Source: a bacterium
GTDB lineage: Bacteria > Planctomycetota > Planctomycetia > Pirellulales > Pirellulaceae
Length of the DNA: 64,000 bases
Assembly (NCBI GenBank): GCA_030430075.1
Contig: JAUIGN010000001.1
Location: forward strand, 1-64,000
Direction of reading: 5' to 3'
Positions 1-9,280 of the stretch are shown one piece after another. Below the pieces are notes generated by a model, which ran no database searches, was not told the DNA's origin, and saw only the letters and a program-made list of their open reading frames with translations. Numbering within the stretch: the first letter of the stretch is position 1; each line of letters opens with the position of its first letter. Made by a program: the position numbers and the translations under genes.

Positions 1-108
1 TCCATCAAGTCCCAAGCCAGAGGATTCCGAGCGTTTGAAAACTACCGCACACGAATCCTCTTCTACTGCGGCAAACTAGACCTCCTACCATCCAAAATCA
101 CCCATTAA
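1..108 (+). mobile_element. ISL3-type transposase, C-terminal fragment (cut by window edge)
   Basis: The first 35 codons end in TAA at 106-108 and read as the tail of an ISL3-family (IS204/IS1001/IS1096/IS1165) transposase. The C-terminal pattern KSQARGFRAFENYRTRILFY is the family's characteristic end. The catalytic DDE region lies outside the window, so activity cannot be judged. The stop is followed at once by a terminal-inverted-repeat-like sequence, which fits an IS right end. The family call rests on motif recognition only. Confidence 0.75.
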
Positions 109-124
109 GTTTCCGGAAGAACCC
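109..124. repeat. Probable right terminal inverted repeat of the ISL3-type element
   Basis: GTTTCCGGAAGAACCC starts at the base after the transposase stop. ISL3-family ends commonly carry GGGTTCTTCCGGAAA-like inverted repeats, and this is its reverse complement. The left end and the expected 8-bp target duplication lie outside the window. Confidence 0.55.
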
Positions 125-238
125 AAATTGTTAAGTCGTGCAGAATCACGACGTGAAGACGATCCGCACTGGAACGGTCTCCTCGAAGAATTTGAGCACC
201 AGCGCCAGAGCAAACCTCGCCGCTCGAAGAAAGGTTAA
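125..238 (+). pseudogene. C-terminal remnant of a gene split by the IS, possibly a REP-associated transposase
   Basis: Directly after the IS end an open frame of about 37 codons runs to TAA at 236-238. It is rich in Arg, Lys and Glu and has no plausible start of its own. It reads as the 3' part of a gene interrupted by the insertion. The sequence just downstream (240-266) resembles the TGTCAAGACCTGACCCC motif often found beside IS200-like/REP-associated tyrosine transposases, so the broken gene may belong to that group. That assignment is an inference; only the truncated frame and its place beside the IS end are seen directly. Confidence 0.4.
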
Positions 239-239
239 A

Positions 240-266
240 TGTCAAGACCTGACCCCATTTTCCCCC
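240..266. repeat. TGTCAAGACCTGACCCC-type motif downstream of the broken gene
   Basis: The motif begins right after the remnant's stop codon. It matches a short sequence that recurs in many bacterial genomes next to REP-associated transposase genes, and may be part of a palindromic element. Only one copy is visible here. Confidence 0.3.
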
Positions 267-369
267 TTCGGATCGTGCATCCAGTGGCGAAAGGACGTGT
301 GAGGTCTAGCGGTTGATGTGGCGGCGAGAACCCCATCAACGTATCGCCATCGCACCAACGACTTACAAT

Positions 370-3300
370 TCATCGGATCCCGGAACTTGGGAAACGGGGC
401 GCCAACTTGACGCTTACGTCGTTGTCTTCAAGCCAACGCACGACGGCCCAGATATCGCCATCGAATTCCTGGCCGGTCGCCGTTTCCAGTTTCGCGAGCA
501 CGCGCTCTCGGACGTCGCCGGCGCAAACAACCGATTTCAAAACGGAACACGTGTCGTCGGCAGTCAGTCTCGCGGCAAGCACGCCGAGCAGATCCGCTGC
601 CAGCAGAGACGATGCGGCTGGATCCGCTTGCCTCTCCATGGTCGCAAGGACGTATTGAGCGGCAGCCGAAGCCGGCTTGCGAGGAAGTTGCGCAATCAAT
701 CGACTTAGCGCCTCAAACAAAGCCGCTAAGGCCCTCTTGCTAGTCGTCCCTTCGATAACACCCAGGATCTGACGGGCCAACGGAAGTGCTTGCTCGGCAG
801 GAAGTACCTCGACGAGCTTACCCAGCGCGCCTCCGAGTCCGCCGTCGTTTGCGTTACCGGCATTGCTCGTTGAATACGAGTTTATCAGGTTCTCCACCAT
901 TGTCAGGATCTGTTGGGCTGACAACTCGGCATCCACGGGAGGCAGGTAGAGCGATATGCTTCCGAGCGCGACGCCCAGTTGTGGCGTCCCAATCGTGTCA
1001 ACGGCCTGTTTCATGCCAGTCTGTGGTTGCATTGCCTTGCGCATAATCTCTGCACCCGTAACCGCCTGGGTGGCAGGCAGTTTCGTTCCCAAGCCAGCAA
1101 GAGCGATTCCCAACGAGGAAAGTTCACTTGGTTTGAGATCTTCTTTCATGGTGGCCACGATTCGCTTTGCCACGCGCAGGGCCGCTTCTTCAGTGAGATC
1201 CTCGCTCACGTGGCTCAAGGCCTTCCCAAGAACAGATAAGGCGTGAGGGTCACCAATGGACTTCATGGAAGTCACGATCGGTGTCGCAAACTCGCGTGCT
1301 TGATCACGTGGAATCTGTTCAGCCAGGCTTATCAGTTCGTCTTGGAGTTGCGGGGAAAAATTTGCTCCGGGATTCTCCGCAACCGCGGTGATTTCACGAG
1401 CGCGTGCCACGATCGCCGCTCCGGCAAGCTGACTGGACAGTCCACTGAGTGCAGGAATGATTCTCGTCGACTTGTCGCTGACGGTTGATTTCTCGCTAAT
1501 CGCGATGATCCGTTTGGCGATGACCAAGCCATCTTCGCGAGTGAGTCTCGCGCCCAAACGACCAAGCGCGTCGCTCGGTATCGACCAGAACTCCGCATTG
1601 TCCGCACCTGCAACTGCAATCACAATTTTTCTGACAGCGGCCAACGCCTGTTCATTGGATAAGTCTTCGGCCAGAGTCGACAGCACGCTGCTCAGCAGGA
1701 ACAACTCAGAGGTGGGCGTCGTCTTCTTAATGCCGTTGAGAATAAGCTGGGAAAATGCCCAGGCTTGCTCGGCGGGAATCGTTTTCGCCAGGCTACGTAA
1801 GGCCTTTTCTAGAGCAAACAATTCACGTGGGCGATCTCGCGAAAAGACCCCCCCAGGCCCAGGCGCGAGAATCACTCCACCCGTGGCGTCTGGATTTTCG
1901 ATCGCGGTGACAATTTGCTCGACTAATATCAACACATCCTCGACAGGAATCGTGACGCTCAGTTTTTCGAGGGCACCGATGAGAAGCACCTTGCCGTCGT
2001 CGTCATTGGTCAATGTCATGGCTGTGACGAGTTGCCGGGCGCCGTCCAGACCTGGCTGGGCGGGCAATTGATTACCAAGTCCGGCAAGTGCCTCGCCTAG
2101 TGCCGCAATTGTCGCAGAACCGCGCGGACCGCGGACAGCGCGCACATGCTTCATGGCGGCGGTCAGGTGGGCAGCAACCTCCGCTGAGCGATCTTGGGGA
2201 AACTTGGAAGTCAGCCGACCAAGGGCCTCGCCGAGCGGACAAACGCGGATCCAATTCGCCGTCACCTGGCGCTCCATGGCGTCAACGATCTCGCGGGCCA
2301 GGTCCAACGGCAGTTCGTCTGGACGATCCTTTCCGAGGTTACCCAACGCGTTCCTCAGAAGCGGCAAAACTCTGGGGTCGGTTACTTCTTGGACTTCAGC
2401 GAGGAGATCCGGTGCGAGGATCATTGCCTCCTCGCGTGGAAGAAATGGAACCAGATTCAGCAGGGCATCGCAAATCGCACGTACCGCCAAAAAACGGTTG
2501 GCTCGTTTCGCCTCACCCCCTATTTCCAGCGTTAACGCTGCGACGAGTTGACCAGCGCCCTCCAGGGCTTGCGAACCGCGAAGGTCTTCGCCCACGCCAC
2601 TCAAACCGGTACCGAATGCCGCCAGTGAAAGGAGGGTGTTCGCCGAACTCATGGCGGAAAGTATCTGTGGGGCGCACCGCACTCGATCTTCTGTTGACAT
2701 GTTCTTGACCAAGTGGCGCAGAACATTTCCCAACGCGCTTGATTTATCCCTTGAAGTCCACTCGTTCACGGTGGTCAGGACTCTCGCGAAGATCTCCAAA
2801 GCTTGGTCGCCCGGAATTGGCATCTGCAGGCGATTTAGCAAGTCTGCCAGAAGCGCCAGCTCGTCCGGGTCGGATGTCTTTTTCATCGCGGCCAGGAGAT
2901 TGCGTGCGATGACGGCCTCAAGCTCGGCGTCATGATCGTTGAGCAATAGTCCAAACTCGACAACTGCAATATTGATCGAGACGTCGCTGGCAGGAGGACT
3001 TCCATGCCCGATCAAGCGCGCCTTGATTGTGTCTTTTGTTTGCAGGTCGAGGCCTGTCAGCGCGTGCAAGACGTGCGGATAACGGGTCCGCAGTCTGTCT
3101 GCCTGGCTGCCAGATGTCATCAGTTGTTGGAAAAACGCAAGCCGGACGCTGGCGTTGCTGTCCGCGAGGAGCCTGAGCGATTTGCACTCGCTTTCCGTCG
3201 GATAACTCGACGGCCCGCCAAGTCCCGCCATGTAGGCGGCTGCCTCTTTTTCGGTTGATTCGATCCTGAGATCTGCGAGCGCCCTACCGGTTGCCTGCTG

Positions 3301-3942
3301 GGCCATCCAGGCGTTGACTGCTGAGATGCTGGCAGCGATCGCCAGTACCATTAGCGATAACATCGCGACAGCGGTAATCGTCTGCCGGAGTTTCCGGCGA
3401 CGGAGGATATCGTAGGTGTCTTCAAGTACTTGGACGACGTCGGGCGTGGGGCCAGTTGAGAGGGTCTCAGGGCGTGTGTTGATCCCCAGCGTTTCTTCCG
3501 GCAGGTGGTCAAGTACGACGAATGTGCCTGGAGGCTCTTTTCTCTCTGCCTGGAAAGCGTCGCCAAAGTAGATCGGGATCAAATGGCTCTGGCGTGTGGC
3601 GAATTGCTTGACTTCGTGCGCAACTGGCTTTGAAGCGAACACCGCGTCGCGAGTAGCGATGATCACCATGCGCTGCGTATTGCGGAGCGCAGTCTCACCG
3701 ACCGACCTCCATTCGTCACCCGCCGCAAAGTCAGTGCGATCCAGGAACACCTCGTATCCCTTTTCCCGCAATTGCGCGGCTAGTTGCACTGCGTAGGCGC
3801 CGCCCGAAGCCCAATGGTACGAAATGAAAAAATCGTACCCCCATAACCAAGACTTGACTCTCGTCGTGAATGACTCCACGGCGCCAGACTCTCGATTACT
3901 CTCGTTGTCATCCACCTGAAGCGCCTCGGATAGAGTGATCAA
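370..3942 (-). CDS. TIR domain - transmembrane - HEAT-like repeat protein
   Basis: A 1190-residue protein. Residues ~35-165 form a TIR domain: the DFFISYHW strand, the VFLDRTDF box, and Glu110 in PVAHEV, which aligns with the catalytic Glu of NAD-cleaving TIRs (usually in a W-x-x-x-E context; the Trp is Pro here). A single transmembrane helix follows at ~188-212 after an RRRK stretch. From ~250 to the end there are roughly 18-20 degenerate units of 45-50 residues with LGxALxxL and LPxxxA signatures, resembling a HEAT/armadillo-like superhelix. There is no NB-ARC/STAND ATPase between effector and sensor. The longest frame starts at a TTG with no clear Shine-Dalgarno; a GTG at 3915 preceded by GAGG is an alternative start. 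The front end is paralogous to the protein at 5157-8495. A role as NAD hydrolase or signal generator triggered by ligand binding to the repeats is inferred. Confidence 0.85.
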   Translation of the reverse strand: MITLSEALQVDDNESNRESGAVESFTTRVKSWLWGYDFFISYHWASGGAYAVQLAAQLREKGYEVFLDRTDFAAGDEWRSVGETALRNTQRMVIIATRDAVFASKPVAHEVKQFATRQSHLIPIYFGDAFQAERKEPPGTFVVLDHLPEETLGINTRPETLSTGPTPDVVQVLEDTYDILRRRKLRQTITAVAMLSLMVLAIAASISAVNAWMAQQATGRALADLRIESTEKEAAAYMAGLGGPSSYPTESECKSLRLLADSNASVRLAFFQQLMTSGSQADRLRTRYPHVLHALTGLDLQTKDTIKARLIGHGSPPASDVSINIAVVEFGLLLNDHDAELEAVIARNLLAAMKKTSDPDELALLADLLNRLQMPIPGDQALEIFARVLTTVNEWTSRDKSSALGNVLRHLVKNMSTEDRVRCAPQILSAMSSANTLLSLAAFGTGLSGVGEDLRGSQALEGAGQLVAALTLEIGGEAKRANRFLAVRAICDALLNLVPFLPREEAMILAPDLLAEVQEVTDPRVLPLLRNALGNLGKDRPDELPLDLAREIVDAMERQVTANWIRVCPLGEALGRLTSKFPQDRSAEVAAHLTAAMKHVRAVRGPRGSATIAALGEALAGLGNQLPAQPGLDGARQLVTAMTLTNDDDGKVLLIGALEKLSVTIPVEDVLILVEQIVTAIENPDATGGVILAPGPGGVFSRDRPRELFALEKALRSLAKTIPAEQAWAFSQLILNGIKKTTPTSELFLLSSVLSTLAEDLSNEQALAAVRKIVIAVAGADNAEFWSIPSDALGRLGARLTREDGLVIAKRIIAISEKSTVSDKSTRIIPALSGLSSQLAGAAIVARAREITAVAENPGANFSPQLQDELISLAEQIPRDQAREFATPIVTSMKSIGDPHALSVLGKALSHVSEDLTEEAALRVAKRIVATMKEDLKPSELSSLGIALAGLGTKLPATQAVTGAEIMRKAMQPQTGMKQAVDTIGTPQLGVALGSISLYLPPVDAELSAQQILTMVENLINSYSTSNAGNANDGGLGGALGKLVEVLPAEQALPLARQILGVIEGTTSKRALAALFEALSRLIAQLPRKPASAAAQYVLATMERQADPAASSLLAADLLGVLAARLTADDTCSVLKSVVCAGDVRERVLAKLETATGQEFDGDIWAVVRWLEDNDVSVKLAPRFPSSGIR

Positions 3943-4346
3943 TCGACAATGGTTGCGCGCCAGCTATGCTAATGATTTCGTCTCACCGAAACCACCAATC
4001 CTGCGAGGGTTCGACGTGCCGCAGCGCTGTCACTGGGCCTGCGGCAACGACCTCCGCCGCCAGAAGTGGGCCGCCAGAAGTGGGCCAGCCAATTTCTGCA
4101 GGCCTGACATTTCCGGCGGACGTGGATCATTCGAGCTCGCGCCGCTTGTGGAACTGGACCGACCTTGGCCGTTTCGGCGGGCAGGACAAGCTTGTGAGAC
4201 GCGATTAGCACGCGGTGAGCAAGAAGTCAGGTTAAGTCGTCATCGTGCGTGAACGGCGGGAGAAAACGCTAGTGCTTGGGCGGCAGAATACATGACCGCA
4301 CGGCGAGGCCTGGGGCATCGATCGGCCTCTGGATGCATTTTTTCTG
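3943..4346. other. Intergenic gap with a short tandem duplication
   Basis: No gene is supported. A 14-nt unit (CCGCCAGAAGTGGG) is present twice in tandem at 4057-4084. No promoter or RNA gene could be recognised. Confidence 0.5.
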
Positions 4347-4982
4347 CTATTTGACCAAGGGCACGATTTGAATCGCATTGAACATCGAATAGGAACTGCC
4401 CGATCGATAGCTGGTAACGCGCACCGACTCGCTGCCGGTTACCGTGAATTCGAATCCGACGTATTGATTCCCCTCGGTCAGTGTTGGCGAACGGAAGTCC
4501 CAAGAGCCGTCGTCGAGCGTGGCTTTCCTGCCGTAGATTTCCCTGCCCACCGCCAATTCGATTTCGGCGTTTTGATTGGGCGCGTCCCCGTGGGCGTAGA
4601 CGTACATCTTGTACCGACCCTCCGGCAATCCGTCGAACACGGCCTGCAAATCGACGTTTCGATTGTTGTGGTAGATATAGGCGTGATAAATGCCCGCATG
4701 GCCCGCGATCCCCCATTCGCCGTCGTGCTCGGAAATCGTCAATCGGACTGGAGTCTTTTTGCCCTTCCTGTTTCTCAACCCATTTAGTTCCCTGACCCCC
4801 ACATCGACCAGGTTCCAGGTGTCTTTCGGTTTGCCGACAACGCCGTCGTACTGACCAACCCCGGGATCAAGTCCAAAGACAACGTTCACCGCTGCCTTTG
4901 ACTTCTTGCGTCCCGCTTGCACCGTGATGGGCAGGCAGACCGTCAGTATCAGCGCCGCGACTGCCATCGTTCGCACAAACAT
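4347..4982 (-). CDS. Small secreted protein of unknown function between the two TIR genes
   Basis: The start chosen is the ATG at 4982, preceded by GGAGGA 5 bases upstream; it gives 211 residues with a classical signal peptide (MFVRTMAVAALILTV, cleavage near VQA). The frame is open further upstream, but that extension would bury the signal sequence. The mature part is probably a beta-rich extracytoplasmic domain with many Tyr, Gly and Asn, and has no catalytic motif I recognise. It lies between two paralogous TIR-membrane genes on the same strand, 175 bases after the stop of the WD40-TIR gene and 404 bases before the start of the repeat-TIR gene. Co-function with them is possible but unproven. 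Confidence 0.75.
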   Translation of the reverse strand: MFVRTMAVAALILTVCLPITVQAGRKKSKAAVNVVFGLDPGVGQYDGVVGKPKDTWNLVDVGVRELNGLRNRKGKKTPVRLTISEHDGEWGIAGHAGIYHAYIYHNNRNVDLQAVFDGLPEGRYKMYVYAHGDAPNQNAEIELAVGREIYGRKATLDDGSWDFRSPTLTEGNQYVGFEFTVTGSESVRVTSYRSGSSYSMFNAIQIVPLVK

Positions 4983-5156
4983 GAGTATCCTCCGAATTCG
5001 TGAATCATGCCCCGACCGTCCCCAGCTGCTCACCGTTCTAAAGACGAACCAGGCCGCCGCCAGGTTTCCAACGTATTGCTCTCGATTTCAGAATGTTCTT
5101 CGTCGTCAGCGTATCAGAAGAACATCCTTGCAGGGACGGCGCGGTGACCTGCCCGC

Positions 5157-8100
5157 CTATCTCGGTTCGCCTTGCCGCCTCGCTGGCTCGATCGGGACAC
5201 AGGTCACGCGATACGGTTCGTCGCCCAGATAGCGCGGCCATTCGGTCTCTGAATCCAATCGATCGCGGGACAAGCAGCGGCAAGCTTCGGCGATTAGTCC
5301 TTCCGGCGAAATCAACCAAAGCCTGGTGTCATTGCCACTGCTCGCCAGCCGCTTGCCATCGGGAAGGAAGTGCAGCCTTTGGACGTTCCGCACGTTTTCC
5401 AGACGCGTTTGCTCGCGCTGTGACGCGAGGTTCCAGACATGGATGGTGTCCTGTTTGGTTGCGGCCGCCAATTGCTCTCCCCTGGCATCGAACGCCAGGC
5501 AGCGCGTATCGCCGCTCAGGGAAAACCTCGCTCGAACCCCCGCTGCAGACGGCTCGACAACGACGACTTCTCGCTTGCTCCGTGTGTACGCCAACAGCCG
5601 GTCGCGAGCGTCCATCGCAAAATACCCGTTCCAGGCAAGTTCCGAATGCCAGGTGCCCGCAAACTTGTGCCGAGTGAAGTCCCAGAGCTTGATCGTGTCC
5701 CGAGTTCGGATGATCAGGAACCGGCCGCCGGGGCTGAGCGAAAGGCTGCTGAGGCGTTCCTCGAGCGGCAGCTTCCAGGTTGGCGCACCATCCGAGCTCC
5801 GGTAAACGTGGATGGCGTCGCCGCCACCTTCTGCAGGCGGTCCGATCGCGACAAGACTGCCTGTTGGATGGAGCTGCATGTACAGATCATCACCGATGGC
5901 CGCTCGGAACAGGGTTTCGCCGCGCGGCAAGTCCCACAGTTGCACTTGCCTGTTGTGTGCTCCCAGCAATCGACGCTCGTCATCGCTGAATTGGAAGCGG
6001 GCGCTGTCGCGTAGGGCGGGTGCGAAAGGGCGGCGCTCAGGGTCCTCACGCTCGACTTCCAGCAGCGGGGCCGCGGGATTGTTCGAAAGGACGTCCCAGA
6101 CCTGGATTGGTTCTCCGATCAGAGTCGTGACAACGTAGCGACCACGCGGGCTAACGGCGATAACCCTGCCCCGCTGGTCGCGCGTTTGAAACAAATCGAG
6201 ATCCGCTCCAGCCTGACGATCGTAGACTTCCGTCCGCAAGATCCGCTTGCCTTCCTCCCAGTCGACATCCGGCAGCGTGAGTACGGCAGTCCGTTCAAGG
6301 TCATCAGCCCGCCAGACGTGGACGGCGCCGCCGACGGTCGCGGCAAAAAATGCCCCGTTGGAAGCAACGGCGAGCGGCCCAGTTTGCGGATCAGGGGCCT
6401 CCAGTCGTCGTGGTTGCGTCGCGGATTCATGCCAGATTTCGGCCCCGGCGCCGTTGGACAAGACCAATTGACTTCCGGTGGTCGATGCCACATCCGTGAT
6501 CCGATCAGCAGAGCGATCAGAGATCACGCGGCCATCCACAGACCCCTTGGCGGCGATCCGCCGTGTCGGTCCTCTGACAGAGGAGGCGATGACGTAGTCT
6601 GCCGTCGGATCGAAAGCGAGGGCGACCTGGGAAGCAGTCGCCACCACCGCCCTCGTTCTTTCGAGCCCGGAATTCATATCCCAGATTCTCACCAGTGAGT
6701 TTTCGGTCGCGGTCGACAGCAATCGAGCGTCGGCGCTGATCGCAAGACTTGAAATCGGCGACGCATGTGCAAAGCTGCGATGCAAGTTGCCCTGCTGAAG
6801 ATCCCACACGTATGCCTGGCTGTCGCCATCGCAGTAGGTGGCCAGAAATCTTCCATCCTGCGAGAAGACCATGCCGCGAACTCGCCGGGCATGGCCGAAC
6901 TGCAGCGGCGGCGCCTTGTCGCGTCGGCGGTGCCGCTTCCACTGTTGCACGTCCGATGCCGTTGCGTCCCAAAGTTGTACGGCGCCTTCGGCGTCGGCAA
7001 TTGCCAGATAACGCCCGGATGCGCTGAAGGCCGCCAGCCGGTTGTCGTACGCGGAATTGTCGTAATTCTCCAGCCAGGAAAGCTCTTTCCAATCAGAGAC
7101 GCGCCAGACGCGCAGCTTACCCCGCCGGGCAGTGAGGAGCCATTTTCCGTTGGGGTGAAACGTGACGGCTTCAAACGGACCGGAGTGCCCGCGTATCTCT
7201 TCCGGTTCCGCCAGCCTGGCAACCTGGCGCTGCGAGCGGAGGTCCCAGACCAGGATCGCGCGTTCCGAGGAGCTTTCACTGACGGCCGTGATCATCACCT
7301 GCGGGTCATGGGGATGAAACTGAATCCAGAGCACTTCTTCATCAATCTGGATTGGAGCAAACGCAGGCTGACGCTGCTCGATATCCCACACCTCGACCTC
7401 GACTCCGTTTCGGACGCTGCTGGCCAACCACGCGCCGTCCGGGCTGATCGCCAACCGGTGCCTGTCGATTGCGACGTCCCCCGCGGTGGCCAGCGTTGAC
7501 TGTGCCACGAGATAACAGGCGTCGAGCGGCTGCGGCAAGCGTTCGTTCGCTGAGCCGGTCCGTTCCTCGCCGCGGTTATCCGCTGGCAACAACGCAGCAC
7601 TGCGCCGCAAGGCTAACTCGGCATCCAGAGACCGCTGCCCAGACGCCAGCGATCGTTTGACTGCTTCGATGGCGAGCAGCACCGAGAGATCCAGTTGACC
7701 GACTTGCTCCTGGCGGACCCGTTCGGATTGGGCCGCCAACTGCCTGACCAGGGCCTCGTTCTTTGCCCGGATTGCCTCTTGTTCCTGGCGCGTGGCGCGC
7801 CCGGCCGCGTCAAAGGCATCCTGCGCGCGGTTCTCTGCCAGATACCGGGCCGTGACCGCGTTATGCCGGGACACCAGCGCGTAGGCGGCAGCGGCCAAGA
7901 CCAGGGTTACGGGAATCAGGAGTAGGATCGCCCGGATATTCCGCCGCCGCAAGACGCCATGGGTGTGCTTCAACGTCTCGATTGCAGAAGCTGTCGGACC
8001 CTGCTCCAGCGAATCCAGTTCCTCTGAAATATGCAGATGCGACTCGGTGATCCTCTGCAGCACCTTGTGGTGTTGCCGGTCGATGCCTTCCAACTGGCCG

Positions 8101-8495
8101 GCGAACGTGATCGGGATGACTTGCCGGCCTTTTGAAGTAAAGATCTCGACTTCACGTTCGACCGGCAAAGACTCGGTCACCGCCGACCGCGTCGCAATGA
8201 GGATCAGGTGTTGCGAATTTCGCAGCTTGACTTCGCCGACTTCCCGCCAGTCGTCGCCCATCGCGTATTCGGCGCGGTCCAGGAAAACGGCGTAGTGCAG
8301 ATCCCGCAACCGCTGGGCCAACGCGACCGCATAGGTGCCGCCGCTGTCCCAGTGATACGAAATAAAGAAATCGTCACCCCAGAGCCAATTCTTGATTAGG
8401 CGGAAGCGGGAGATCAGCGACGTGGGCAACCGCGAGCACAGGTGAGCCCTGGGCGACGTGCTGCTGCCGTCTTCACGCGACCCACCCTGGTCCAT
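5157..8495 (-). CDS. TIR domain - transmembrane - WD40 repeat protein
   Basis: 1112 residues; ATG at 8495 with GGGGAG about 8 bases upstream. The TIR domain (~40-165) has DDFFISYHW, VFLDRAEY and Glu115 in PVEREV at the position of the catalytic Glu. A transmembrane helix lies at ~187-207, then a charged coiled-coil-like stretch to ~270. From ~330 to ~1090 there are about 13 WD40 blades, with signatures such as VEVWDIEQ, ILVWDLRS, VQLWDATA, AYVWDLQQ, VRIWDMNS, IQVWDVLS, IKLWDFTR and IHVWNLAS; this would fit two propellers. The TIR and TM parts match those of the protein at 370-3942 closely, while the sensor part is unrelated. The predicted topology is one membrane pass linking an N-terminal TIR to a C-terminal sensor; which side each faces cannot be read from sequence alone. 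A role in signalling or immunity is inferred from TIR-WD40 architectures. Confidence 0.88.
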   Translation of the reverse strand: MDQGGSREDGSSTSPRAHLCSRLPTSLISRFRLIKNWLWGDDFFISYHWDSGGTYAVALAQRLRDLHYAVFLDRAEYAMGDDWREVGEVKLRNSQHLILIATRSAVTESLPVEREVEIFTSKGRQVIPITFAGQLEGIDRQHHKVLQRITESHLHISEELDSLEQGPTASAIETLKHTHGVLRRRNIRAILLLIPVTLVLAAAAYALVSRHNAVTARYLAENRAQDAFDAAGRATRQEQEAIRAKNEALVRQLAAQSERVRQEQVGQLDLSVLLAIEAVKRSLASGQRSLDAELALRRSAALLPADNRGEERTGSANERLPQPLDACYLVAQSTLATAGDVAIDRHRLAISPDGAWLASSVRNGVEVEVWDIEQRQPAFAPIQIDEEVLWIQFHPHDPQVMITAVSESSSERAILVWDLRSQRQVARLAEPEEIRGHSGPFEAVTFHPNGKWLLTARRGKLRVWRVSDWKELSWLENYDNSAYDNRLAAFSASGRYLAIADAEGAVQLWDATASDVQQWKRHRRRDKAPPLQFGHARRVRGMVFSQDGRFLATYCDGDSQAYVWDLQQGNLHRSFAHASPISSLAISADARLLSTATENSLVRIWDMNSGLERTRAVVATASQVALAFDPTADYVIASSVRGPTRRIAAKGSVDGRVISDRSADRITDVASTTGSQLVLSNGAGAEIWHESATQPRRLEAPDPQTGPLAVASNGAFFAATVGGAVHVWRADDLERTAVLTLPDVDWEEGKRILRTEVYDRQAGADLDLFQTRDQRGRVIAVSPRGRYVVTTLIGEPIQVWDVLSNNPAAPLLEVEREDPERRPFAPALRDSARFQFSDDERRLLGAHNRQVQLWDLPRGETLFRAAIGDDLYMQLHPTGSLVAIGPPAEGGGDAIHVYRSSDGAPTWKLPLEERLSSLSLSPGGRFLIIRTRDTIKLWDFTRHKFAGTWHSELAWNGYFAMDARDRLLAYTRSKREVVVVEPSAAGVRARFSLSGDTRCLAFDARGEQLAAATKQDTIHVWNLASQREQTRLENVRNVQRLHFLPDGKRLASSGNDTRLWLISPEGLIAEACRCLSRDRLDSETEWPRYLGDEPYRVTCVPIEPARRQGEPR

Positions 8496-9280
8496 AAGTT
8501 AATCTCCCCGTGCTCGCCGCCCGTGACCCACCAACGGCGAGTGTAGCAGTGCCAATCCACCGCCGCAAAAAAGTCGTTGACGACCGAACTGCAGATCCAT
8601 GTGGAGCATCGTGCACGGTCGTGCACGGCTCGTAAACCCACTCCATGAATTGGCCGGCGAACGGGTCGCACCGATGTCACCGGCAGGCGGCGGAACCATC
8701 ATGAAGAGACAATGCTCACGGGTGACGACAGCAGAGCGGGAATCCACGTAACAAGGCGATTGTCAAACAGACAATGCTCTAGGCGCGCCGTGCGGGCGGC
8801 CGGAGAATGTCGTATTGGTCATCGCACGATTCCCGTTCCGCAACTGGGCCTTTCCCGGGTCGGCCCGGCGTCTGGCCCGTTGCTGGCGAGCGGATCACCT
8901 GCCCCCCCGATCGAACCGCAATCGCAAGAGATTGGCCGGAATTTCACATTTTCCGGAAAACCGCGTGCCGTATGGCAAGCATCATGTCTCTTTTCTGAAG
9001 GGGGCGCAGGGCCGCAGCCAAACTGGCAGCGTATGAGCCTGAATGATCCCCTAACAATCGAAAAATCAGTGTAATTCGCTGTCGCACAGTTGTTTCCGGT
9101 AGACTTTTCCAAAGCGCCGCGCAGATCGACTGAAACGCGTTAACGTTCGGTTTGTTCAGCTTGCGACGCAACCGGGGCTAACGCCCAACGGCTGATGGTC
9201 AGGCCGCTTTGAGATCTGCGGGTGGCAGTCTGACGGTCCCCAGCGGCTGTTTTACCGAGTCGAGCAAGGAGCGACGTGAT
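8496..9280. other. Intergenic gap upstream of the pectate-lyase fusion gene
   Basis: No convincing coding region on either strand. The right part contains a dispersed repeat (9131-9197). A short direct repeat, CGTGCACGG, occurs twice near 8611-8628. AAGGAG at 9266-9271 is the ribosome binding site of the next gene. Confidence 0.5.
9131..9197 (+). repeat. Dispersed GGGCTAACGCCC element, copy 1
   Basis: The unit runs from TGAAACGCGTTAACGTTCGG to CCGGGGCTAACGCCCAACGG. Closely similar units occur at 12987-13053, 53399-53465 (reverse) and 61815-61877. The core GGGCTAACGCCC can form a short stem. It lies in a gap between genes, as do the other copies. Confidence 0.7.

Noticed and set aside
370..8495. 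Loss of the catalytic Glu in the TIR domains
   Set aside because: At first the Ala residues in the DFAAG/EYAMG box seemed to replace it, but the catalytic Glu belongs to the later W-x-x-x-E position, where Glu110 and Glu115 are present.
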